A DNA stretch of 64,000 bases from Yponomeuta sedellus (taxonomy: Eukaryota > Arthropoda > Insecta > Lepidoptera > Yponomeutidae): assembly GCA_934045075.1 (NCBI GenBank), contig OW203722.1, positions 10,381,396 to 10,445,395 on the forward strand. The letters are read 5' to 3'. Both the position numbers and the translations under genes were made by a program. Below, one piece after another: positions 1 through 12,542 of the stretch. The notes under the pieces were generated by a model. The model saw only the letters and a program-made list of their open reading frames with translations. It did no database searches and had not been told where the DNA came from. How positions within the stretch are numbered: the first letter of the stretch is position 1; each line of letters begins with the position of its first letter.

Positions 1-48
1 CGTTAACCGTATTTTCAATATCGAAGATAGGCACTCATTCGAGTAGCG

Positions 49-3000
49 ATGCTAAGTTCGCGCTACTACTCGGCGTCCCGTATCGGCACGAGCGCGAAGC
101 CGCGGACGGCGATGGTGGTGGACGAGGATGACGAGCTGTACGGGGGATTCAACGAGGTATCTCCGGCTCTGGACACGCGCGCGCTGCGAGGGGACCAGGA
201 ATTCCAGGAGGCGCTGAAAACGGCTGGCATCGGAAGGAAGCTGCAAAGTCGCATGGGAACTGGGGTAAGTGATGTTTTAAGGGACCCTCTATGGATTTAA
301 ATGCTGAATAGCGGTACCTCCCTGAGAGGTCAACACTAGGAACTATGGCTACAAAGGTAAGTCTTAGATCAAACCATATTAACAAACAGAAAGACTCGCC
401 TATGCAATGTACATTAACTCAAATATGAACAATTTCTGTTTACTTTCCGCGTACAATAAAGAATATTCTATCTTCTATTTTAGTGAGGCAATTTGGTGTG
501 ACTAATTTTAATTTATTTATTTGGAGAAAATACAGGCACAGATAACGAATATTTTTATGCTTACTACGTTAGGTATAGACTTACCTGTCCTATGGAACAT
601 TTCTCACTTATAGTTATGTCAGGGTGCCAATTCTCACTGCAGTAGCAAATATGTCGTATACGACTCTAAGGCTTATGTCTTGGATTTCTATGTAAAAAGT
701 CGAGCGACGGCCAAAATCTGTAATCTGAACGCCATGCTAGATTGAATTCGAATGAGAAAATAAATGTCTAATGACTCTGTCGAGTTATCTTATTTTTATT
801 TGACAAAAATGTCTAAGCCTTCGACTATTTTGCGTCTACGCTTTCAATTCGCATGGGCGAGAATAGGTACCCAGGTAGTGTAAAAGCAGGAGGCGCATAC
901 TAAAATGTCTAACATGCAAGAAAAAACACTACGTATCGGAGTGAGACTACGGATAAATAAAATTAACCATAGTCACACTAGTGTGTCAATTTGGTGTGAC
1001 TACGGACTGGTCGGGGCCCCTTTTAATCGCGCTTCGATTGTACCGCAGATGTTTCGGCAAGGCACGGTAAACCTGCGCGCGGCGAGCTCCCGAGCGGGCA
1101 CCGCCGCGACGGTGCGCCCGATGACCGCGGTCCGCGCCGCCGGTTACACCTCCACCGCTCGGAGCTCGCCCAGTCTTGAGGACAAGAAAGAGGACAGGTT
1201 AGCGGTCCACCAGCTCTCTATCGTCAATCACTACGAGTAGAATTAATAATAATAACTTCCACACAACACAATCACCTGTCCTGCCTTGGAAGTAAGATGG
1301 CGAGTCATGCGTTTTGAATGAATGTTCTGGAAAGTCGCGATTTTGGGCACTTAAAGCGTCTAACGTCATCGTACTACTAAGGCAAGTGGCAAACTAAGAT
1401 ACCCTGTGCTATGGTAACCGCGTAAGGACGTCAAACATGAATTGAATATACACACAGGCTGAAGTCATTTGAACTACGGCGGCCTCCAGTGGGAATCGAA
1501 CTCATGGCCTCTGGTTTGGTAGTCAAGCGTGTTAACGGAAAACAACGGTGCAGTCAGACATAATTCTCGAGTGGACCAGTACCTGCTTACAAGTCGCTTG
1601 GCGCCCACATGGTTACTGTGTCGCCTCATCCATCACCCTTATCTATGCGCTACCGGAAATCTGCTAGACATAGATCGTAGATCCAGCAAACAGGGAGGAC
1701 GTAACGCAGTCGTTACCCACTTATTCGCTAACTATATCGACCACTCGCTTGGATAAATACTATACAATGCCAACGTAGTCGACGAATATATCAATACAAG
1801 CAATCAATACCAATGAAGTTAACGAACAGGAGCTCAGGGCCGCTTTTCATAAAACTACAATTCATAGTTTATTGGGAAAATACGATGCACATTTCGTAGC
1901 CGAGCCTCGCTACTGGACACTGGTTAATCGGGTACTCAATGAATATCGATTTGTCTTATTAAACCAGGAGTCTATGAAATGAGACCCAGAACATTCAGCC
2001 GCTTTTGTAGAAGATACACTTGGATTTATGAGCTCGACTGCGACAGCCGATAAGTCTACATCGGCTGTCGCATTATCCTCGGAATGTACGGTCTTAAAAA
2101 ACACTATTCTTTAAAACACACGCCGCCGATTTAAATAGTTTGTGGTGAACATATTTCAAGGAAAAGCGTAACCACATTAAATAAACGGAGGAAAGGAAAC
2201 GTGGTTTTATTTTTTTACTTTAGTTAATTTTATGCTACGCGACGTGAAGGGTGACTGTCACTCAAAAAGTAGTTTATTTTTTTTTGAGATTTGTCATGGT
2301 TTTTCCGCAGCGTGGAAGACAAGATAAAGCATATCGAGGCAAAGATCATGACTCACGTGGAGGAGTCGTGCATGCTGAGCGCCCGACCAGACCCTGACGA
2401 TGAGTCGAGCATCAAAAGGGAACATGATTTGGGCAAGGTACTGAAACTATCTATTGGTGTACATTCGAATTCAAGTAGTTATCTGTTTTATGTTCGGAAA
2501 CAGCTAGAGGAAAAAACTCGGCAGTATTGTTTGTTCTCTATTCGGGAAAGTATTTTTTAGTGAATCTGGTTCGGGCAGAGAAACCGATAAAGCAAAAAAT
2601 ATGAAAGGTCTCTAGACTAAATCTTGCGTGATCGTATCTTATGAATGTTACCTGCTTTGATCTAGGAGACTCGACTACTTGCTTGAGAGTGATAGCCAGC
2701 TCATAATTTCAGTTCACATTTTACTTCTTTTAGATATGTATAGACAAAATATATAATAAGTGTTGATTTTAGTAACTTCGGGCGCTTCTTTGGAATTACT
2801 TTAGATGTACGACATAATTGTTCTTTATCTTCTTCAATAGAAAAAAAATCGACAAGTCTTTTCTAACTTCGAGTGGTTCTATGAAATGACTTTTGTTGTA
2901 TGTTGAAAAATCTATCTAATTTCAGGCTCTAGCTAAAGCCCAAGAGGCGTCAGCCCTGGAGCGTCAGCTGATCCGCATGCAGGAGCAAGCCAACCTCGGC

Positions 3001-6000
3001 GATACTCATAATTTGGATCTCACATTCGCGGTACGTATACGCCAACCATGGCGATACTCATTATTTGGGTCACACGTTATAAGTTTACGCCTACCTCGCC
3101 GACACTCATTATCTTGATTGATAAATTATGTCTAAGCTTAAGGTTAGACATAATTTTAAAGCGGTTGCCTTTGATACACTGGCTGAGATTTTGCTGAAGA
3201 GAAGACCACAAATTGGACTAGACTATTCTAGTCAATTATAAATCAAGTGCCCAATAACGACACACTACTAGTGATTGTAATAGCACGCACCATTTTCATG
3301 AGAATCGGCATGGTCCAATTTGAAACTTTTACAGTACTACTAAAATTTACACTCTTTTACACACATTTTTTCAGGTGTTATGCAATTTGGCTGGACAATA
3401 TGCTCTGAACGAAATGTACACTGAAGCTCTGAACACATATCAGTTGTTGACGAGAAATAAACTATTTCCTCATGCTAATAGACTTAAGGTTTGTATTTTA
3501 GTTTCCTATACGTGTTGTAGTACCTAAATACTCTATAAATAACGCACAACATAAACTACTGGTCTCGTTTTACAGGTCAATATGGGTAACATTTACTTCA
3601 AAATGGGCGAACATCCCAAAGCTTTGAAGCTCTATAGAATGGCGTTAGACCAAACTCCAACGGCAGAAAAAGATCTAAGGCAAATACTCAAACTTTTTTT
3701 GTTTTTTTGATTGGTACTCGCATCAACCCTTTGTATGTCCCCACTGCTGGGGCAAGGGTATTTTTCTCATCGGAGGAAGGCCATACTCTACACTTACCCT
3801 AATGATTGATTTTCTTTTTTTACTCATTCTATTTTTTTGTTTATGATGATAATAAGCTCGCCTATGTACTATTATAATATGCTTATGTGCAATAAAGATT
3901 TTCTAATCTAATGATTGATCTTAACTTCAATTAAATACAGTGTAGTCTTCCTTCTAATGCTTGATAAGGTAAATTTTGACTTGCAGGATGAAAGTAATGC
4001 ATAACATCGGTCTACTACTGGTCCGTATGGGGAAGTTCCGTGATGCCGTCACCAACTTCCAACACATCATGCATGAACAAGGGGACTTTCAAACTGGTAA
4101 ACTACCAATGATCTAAAAATAATACCTTTACCTATTACTAAATAATACCTTTACCACTCCAATATTATATCCAACTTGCACTAAAAAATGTTTTAATATA
4201 ATAGGCTTGTGTCCACTAAGAATAAATCGGATAGAGGAAAGTCTTAAAATATAAAGATTATTATTATTTTCTGAAAAGAAATTCGAAAAACTTTGTCATT
4301 AAGTCGCGAAACAGTGAACACCAATAAGAGCGTGCCACGTTAAGGGTTGCCAGGTGAGTCGCGAAATAATACCGGACAACCCCAACCGATATATGCTAGG
4401 TCCCAAGAAAATACGGCCTAGCATTTAAGTTTTTACCGGCTTGGACCGCATTCAAGGTCCAAGAAACTGAAACTAAATACCGAGTTTTCGAACTGGAACC
4501 ACTTTTCCAAGACAGCTCGTTGATAAGCAATCAGAGCGTGTTTTTTAAACTCCTGAGTTTCTTCATCCGATAGGTACTGTTCCTCGAAATACCGGACATT
4601 GTTCTGTCCGGTATGACCATTTATTTTTTACCGGACAGGCCCCAAAAATACCGGACTGTACGCTTAAATACCGGACATCTAGCAACCCTAGCCACGTCGT
4701 GGCGAACATCGTTGTTGTTGACATTTTAGTATGTGTTTAGTTGATGATTATTTTCGTTTTTGATACAACTGCTATTATTTTATTAAGAAACGCAGAGGTA
4801 TTGAAAGTTATTTAGTGAAATGAAATGAAATTACTTTTGCTCAAATGAATTCCTTAATATTAAAATCTCAATTTAAGTACATATAAACAAGTGTTAAAAT
4901 ATTAATTATAAGCTTACAGCGGAATATTTCAGTTTCTTAATTAGATCTAATTCACTATTAAATCGCGAAGATTACGTTGACAGTTGCAAGTTGACAGGTA
5001 GTCAATTGTGACAGTTGTAGCGGAAGTTCATCTATGTTCAGTAATATAGTTATACAGCAAAATGATCTTCACAAAAATACATTCTTCAATTTGTCGATAA
5101 ACAATGAGGATCGCTCTTTCTTGCAAGTGTTAACCACTTTTTTCATATTTCTTGCCTGTGTGGGACTTATATAAATAATTTATTTGGTGTTTTTATTCTT
5201 GTGATTTCACACTGGGGCACCATGCCGCTTTCGCAATACGAGAAAGTTATATTTAATTAAAATAACAGCAGAAAACTAGCAATCGCCTACTGACACAGTG
5301 TTCGTACACCACCTCGTGACGTCACTCAAGACGCCATGACAGTCTTGAGCGTTTTTGTGGGAAATTCAAATTGATTTTTTTAGATTCAAAATACTTATTG
5401 AACATGTTACGTTTTATTTAAAATAACACATATTTGTTCAAAGAACGTTATAAAACCATTTCCCGAATTCAGTAAACTAGCCTATTGGAGAGACCATGTT
5501 AAAAGGTAAAAAAAACATAGTATCATTGAATTATAGTATTTTTCTCTACGATTAATACTCTTCATAATAAGTATAACATGTCGAAAAGTCAATATAATTA
5601 AGTGGTTCAAAAAGGCGCCATTTAAATCGGTTTCAAACTATGACGCCACAACTTGTAACGCCTTATAATTATAATGCATGAAACATTTGTTAATATTTGA
5701 AATAACTCACAATATATTTTTTTATGCATCCTTATAAGAATACATTTAGAAATCAATTATAGAACTAAAACTAAAACGTTTTTAAATTAGAGTAACATTG
5801 GGTTTTTATACGTTTTCTATGGTTTAAAAGCAATGTTATTTCAGACATACGCAAGTTCTCTTATGCAATGAAAATTTTACGTCACATCAATACTTTGTAA
5901 TTCCAGGTCTCCATTTGGTACTATGTTCGGTGGCTCTAAACGATGCTGAAGGTGGCAAGGCGGCCTTCCACGCGATGCTGGACGTCGAGCCTCCTACCTA

Positions 6001-9000
6001 CCACCAGGATATTGCCATTGATGATGTAAGCTAACTACATGCCTAAACATCGTAACGTCGTAATGTTTCCCTGTTGTAATGTTGAAGTAATGTTTCCCTT
6101 ATCTATCACCGAACACGTAGGCCTTTGGCTAGTGGTACAGCGAATTTTATTTGCTGTTCAAACAAGTTACTACTTAGACTGGTGGATGAGCGTCATGAGC
6201 GATATGCCTAGCATGGCCCTCTCCATGGCTCTCTGCACAACTCCACATTGTCTTCGGTAAGAGTCCACCTTACTTCGCAAAAGACCAAAGTCGAAGACGT
6301 TATAACATCAATAACCAAGTCAATGTGGGCGATGGGCAGAGCATGTGATCAGGCGGTAGGTAGGACCGTCGGTGGACTAAGGGCATCACAGTGGTGGCCA
6401 AGGTTGGGCGAAGGATTGGCAGGCAGATCAGTGACCAGATAGAGACAGACAGCTCATATGCCCAACAACAAATAGGGCATGAGCTATGTCCAACCGTTGT
6501 TAAAAAGGCCTCTAGCTCAGTAATTACTGCGGATTTATTGCTCTGCACTGATTTTCAGTTACACGTTTATGCCCAGTAGTGATCTCTGTTCACGGCCTTG
6601 ATAGATAGACTGGTGGGCGCAATGTTCTGCTCACTAATCTCCGCTTTCTCGTACACTAACAAAATCTACTAATCTCTATTTAAATCTACTTGTACGATCA
6701 GAGGAGAGCGCGCGCTGCCATCGCTCTGTCGCATAGCAGTTGTATGTTGGACGGTGGCGGAAGAATGAGACGTAGGTGATCTCTTCATAGCAGTTCATTA
6801 ACTTCACAGAATTACGTAGTATACGTTTAGTTATAGTTGTATGTGTGTATGTGTCAGAGCCAAGAGGCGACTGGTGGGAGCGGTAGTAGTGTGCTCTACA
6901 ATGCAATGTCAGCACACGCTCAGCTATGCACGGTGTGTTCACTTCGGGAGCAACACTATTCTAATCATGAGTGGTGTACTTTGAATCCCTCGCTGCACTC
7001 AGGACTCCACTCAAAATCCGTTCTGGATTTAATGAATTTGCAAAATTTCTTGGATTTCTGTAAAGCTTGACTGAACTGTAAGTATAGACTTTGTAATGGC
7101 CGTCTCATACAGGAAAACGACGCGTACGAAGCGGTGATCCGCGACGTCGCTCGCGGCGACCGCTTGTCCCGCTGGTCGCGCCGCGTGGCCGCTGACGCTG
7201 AGCGCTGTCTCGCTCTCGCCGCCGCCGCCCTCTCTCGCACGCAGCAGAGGGACGCCGATAACAGGTTTCAGAGAACATTTTTCGTCATTGTGATTTTCAG
7301 CCCATCGCTAGACGTTTGTCAATCGTTGGGTTAATGGGTAAAAACGTTTTTTAATACAGTTGCCAGTTGCTCAAAAAGTGGCGTATTGCAGGGACGTATA
7401 GCGTTCGGGATGTGGGCTATTACATACTCGTGCTTTTTTTTTTACCTTTCCCGAACTCGTGCATTCTCTATCCCAACTTTCAAAATAATGTCTATTAAAA
7501 AGAAAAACCAACCATGAAGTTTTTACTAAAAAAAATCCTAGAATTTTTATGATTCATGCAAATACGTATATTACTAAAAAGAAGCTACTAATTTGTTTCA
7601 ATATCAGATTTAATGATTTGATTGAATGAGTTAGGTTAGGTTTCATTTCATTTCATCTCATTCAATTTAATTTTCATTTCATATCAATAAAAAAATCTAC
7701 TGAAGACTTGGCTGTATGGGCATGGGCCTGCTTATATTATTTTACTGTTGACGCCATTTTCCAAATAGTTTTTCTTTATTAAATTGCTTAATTTTTTCGC
7801 AACTGTATTAAAAACTAGACGAAAACCCGGCTTCGCTCAGGTGAAATGTGACTCATCATAATACACATCTCGGTACAAAATGTAGGTAGATATTTCTGTA
7901 GTCATCGGTTCTCAAGGAACTGTCAACGACTGTCGATTTGTCGGAACTCTTTGCAATGACAGCCTTTCCGCACTTGTAATGAAATATACTATTCCCATTC
8001 ACGCCATCCTTAGTGAGATAGCGAGGTAAACGGTTCCCCAAGAGCGATCGGGTCCGAGATATTACGTTCGTTGTAAATCTTATTTGCATGGCCAATGTGG
8101 TTGTATTATTACTAACTATTATTACATATTACTTTAACTCCCAACTATCAGTTATCCTATATAGATCACAGATTTCAGTAGCTCGGAGAGAAAATTAGTG
8201 CCTCGCTTTCGTTTGTATGTACATACGCTGCGTGGTATTTAGGCGTCTGACCCGCGCTCAGGCCCCTGCAAAACGTATAATAATTATCGACTTGAAAAAG
8301 ACAAGGAAGAAGATACAAACAATGACTTGTGAGTTGAAGATAGTTATACTGTTTCTTCTAGCCAGATGTTTGTATCACTTTAATTTTATGGCGAATCATC
8401 TCATTTCTGAGAGGAGATCCATTAAAGAATTTCCGAGCAAATCCCGTTCTATGGAACGGGATTTGCTCGGAAATTCTTTGCACATGAGCAAGCACATTGA
8501 GCGACTTCCAATATTTTTCAGTGTCCACGTTTCGGCTCCTTAGGTCATATAGTCATCATAACTAATAACAATAACTTGCACACAACTCAAACCAGGGCAC
8601 TCTGTGGAAATACAATCCGGCAGGACGCTTCGTTTGAAAACTCGCTTTAGACTCAGAGAAATTGCCACGTAGAAAATCCTATCAGTAGCCGAATTATGGG
8701 CGCCAAATCCAGGGGCCCGATTCCCGCCCTTGCGAATTGAAAGCGTAGACGCAAAATATTCGAAGAATTAGACATTTGTCGCATAAAAATGAGATAAGAT
8801 AACTCGACAGAGTCATTAAACATTTATTTTCTCATTCGAATTCAATCTACCATGGCGTGAAGAATACAGATTTTGGCTGTCGCTTGACTTTTTAGGTACA
8901 ATTCCAAGTCGTAAGTCTTAGAGTCGTACACGACTTATTTGCTACTAATGAAAAGAAAATTGGCTCCCGGAGCGATTTCAATGAGTTACACACAGTTACA

Positions 9001-12000
9001 CATTTCAGACAGTTACACACTGTCCATACTAATTTGACAATAAGACGATTGTAATCTCTCAGGAGTTGCTCTTATATGGGCCGTATGAGCCGTATCGTAT
9101 AGGCCCAGACAGGTGGGCACAATCGTCACTGACTAGATTCCATGCGACGGATATCGCAAATATGGCCGACACTAGCAGAGATGGCGGGACGACTCTACGA
9201 CCTTTTAACCAGGTTGGCAGGAAGTGGCCACGAACAGAGAAGAGTGGAAAGGAGGCCTTCGACCAGCAGTGGGACATAATTGAGGCTACATATGAAATAT
9301 ATGGAAGGAAAGTACATTGAATATTGTAGAATTTGTAGGTGGACCATTTTACTGAAAAAAGACATTATTTTAATTTAAAATACAATTTCAACAACATTCA
9401 TAGGTTTTTAAATAATTACATGGTTCAACCGTGAATCGAACCCGCTACACGAGAAAATAATTACCCAGTAGCTTTATCATACCAATCGAAAGGCTTCATT
9501 ATAACTTCACACTCACACACACACACACACACACCATGCGCAGATATCAATACTTATAAGGTAAATAAAGTTTCATTAAGTTATTAAAAGAATTACTTTT
9601 TGCTTAATAATAAGTATAGTATCAGAAATAAAAGGAAGACCATGAATTAATTTTAAATAACGGTATGGGGTAATATTTTTTTCGTGTTGTGGGTACGATG
9701 ATTGGATCGACTATGTAATTATTTAAAAGTCTATAAGTGCAGTTTAAATTGTTTTTTAAATTTAAATAATACTTATCATCTTTTCAGAAAAATCTTCCAC
9801 TACAATATTTCCGGTACTTTCCCTCCATGTGGCATAGCCGTGGGACGGCCTGTATACAGGGCGTCCCAAAGTTATGGACCATGAATGGAAAGTACCTTAA
9901 ATATCGTAGATAGGGTATTTTGCTGAAAGAAGACATTATGTTATTTTTAAAAGTTAGTAATTCTGCATTCAAAGATTTTCTAAAAATTACTTGCCTTGTC
10001 TGGGAATCGAACCGACTTAAATTTAAAAAAAAAAAAAACACCTCTACTTTTATGATGCCAATCGATATCTAAGGTACTTTCCCTTCATGGCCCATAACTT
10101 TGGGACGCCCTGTATAGGGGCTAATTAAGAACCGCTCACGTCTCCGCAGCATGTCGTGGTGCGTGGAGGCCCTGCGGGGCTACGAGGCGGCGGGGGCGGG
10201 CGGCGCGGGGGGCGCGGGCGCGCGGCTGGAGGCGGCGGCGGCGCTGGCGGCGCTGCGGGCGGCGGGCGCGCGCGCCGGCGCCGGCCTCAAGGCGCTGCAG
10301 CGGCTCAAGGCCGTGGCGCGCGCGCACCCCAACGACCGCGTCGTGCGCGCCGAGGCCAACGCCGATGCCGCCTTTGTCGCCTACGCTGTGAGTCTCATTG
10401 TGGTCTTAGGAGAATAAAAATAAAACATAATATACAATAGACTCAGTGTACTCGTAGATCTTTAGTCTTTAGTTTAGTCTTACGATAGTCTCAGTGTAGA
10501 TCTTTAGAATAAAAATAAAACATAATATACAATAGACTCAGTGTAGATCTTTAGTCTTAGTCTTTAGTTTAGTCTTACGATAGTCTCAGTGTAGATCTTT
10601 AGAATAAAAATAAAACATAATATACAATAGTCTCAGTGTAGAGCTTTAGTCTTAGGAGAATAAAAATAAAACATATACAATAGTCTCATATCGCCCTCCG
10701 AATAGGTAGGATGACGATCTACGAAAAACTACCGGCAGATGCTGGGTGCTAAAGACAGGGCGCTCTGGCGCTCATTATGAGAGGGCTATGGCCAACAGTG
10801 GACTAACATATAACCTGAAGAAGAAGAAGAATAGTCTCAGTAGATTAGTTTAGCGCTTAGTTGGGTGGTCCTGCGATAGTTGAAGGCGGTCGTCTGCGCA
10901 CATTCAGTTCTTAATGACCGCTTTGCGGGCACTGAGGTCAACGCTTAGTTCTCCTCGAGACTGAGACTCATAATATATTTTTAATACAGTTGCTCAAAAA
11001 GTGCGTATTACAGGGACGTTTAGCGTGCGGGATGTGGGCTATTACACACTAGTGCTTTTTTTTACCTTTCCCGCACTCGTGCGTTTTCTTTCCCAACTGT
11101 CAAAATAATGTCTATTAAAAAGAAATACCAACCATGAAGTTTTTACTAAAAAAATTCATAGAAGTTTTTATGAGCTACTAATTTGTTTCAATATCAGATT
11201 TAATGATTTGTTTGAATGAGTTAAGTTAGGTTTCATTTAATTTCATGTCATTAAATTTCATTTCATATCAATAAAAAGATTCTACTGAAGACTTGGCTGT
11301 ATGAGCATAGTTACCTTTGCCTACTGGAATGGGTGAAGAAAAAAATATCTGCTTATATTTTTTTACGGTAGGCGCCATTTTCCAAATAATTTTTCTTTAT
11401 TAAATTGCTAATTTTTTTCGCAACTGTATTAAAAATAGTCGTTCAGTACACGTGCGGAACCGTCATTGCAACTTGTTCTCGCCTTCGGCTGCGCCTCGGC
11501 TCGGGTAGACATTTGTCGGAACTCTTTGCAATGACCAGGGCCGGATCTACCTAAGGGCTGATTGGGCTGCAGCCCAGGGCCCCGAGGTTACAAGGGGCCC
11601 CCAGATCCCGCTAAAAACAGTAGGCGTTAATTTGAATTTAAAAAATGGTTGTCTGTAAAGTCGGTTTACGGACGATATTTTTATGTGATAACGTCAGAAG
11701 AAAACATTGATGAAAAATTGCATACTTTTATGAATTGAGTTAAGAGGGGAAATGCATGTAAAAGGAGGTTTTCATGCTGATTTTCATTAATTTTTTTAAG
11801 GTATAAAAAAATAATATTATTTATTGAAACATAAACTAAAAAAATGGTACGTACACACACGCACACACACATATACAGACATTTTTGGGAAATGTTCTGA
11901 AACGTATTTTGATGATTGAGAAAGATAAAATATGACATAATTTCCGATGTCGATTTTCGGGGTGATTCCAATAACTTCCTTATAAGGAAGTTAATTGAAA

Positions 12001-12477
12001 AAAGAACTAGCATAAGGTTCGCAATAATGGCAACCCTGAGATCAATCAACCAATGTATGTGCGCGTATATGGAACGGAACGGGGATTTCCCGTTCCGTTC
12101 CATAAACCAAACTGACCAAAATCAAACGATTGTTTTTGGTCGTTGTATTTTTATCTACTCTTACGACGAGGGACTTTCTGCCGTTTTTTCCGCACTTCTG
12201 TCCTCGTCATCAAAATGACAAACTGACTGTGTTAATTGTTAGAACTGTGTGTCACTAATGAGTGAGTTTACTAATAAGTGACAACTTAAAAGTTATATCT
12301 AAATAAGTAAAATTTATTTATGTAAAAATAATTATAAATTAGCGGGGACGGGGGCGGGGGCGTTGTGTCTTTCTTTTTCATGGTATTTTTAGGGTTCTGT
12401 ACAAAAGAAATATAAATTATTTTATTGTTTTTTTTTATATTCTTATATATATATATATATCTCTCACCCAAAAGCTG

Positions 12478-12542
<65 letters not shown>

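Noticed and set aside
905..1048. Upstream extension of the exon 2 reading frame to an ATG at 905
   Set aside because: Exon 2 has a good acceptor at 1048 and joins exon 1 in phase; the extension has no family similarity.
10136..10440. Long frames on both strands rich in Arg or Gly/Arg
   Set aside because: They are frame shadows of the GC-rich IFT88 exon 10; only the Ala/Gly frame joins the gene in phase.
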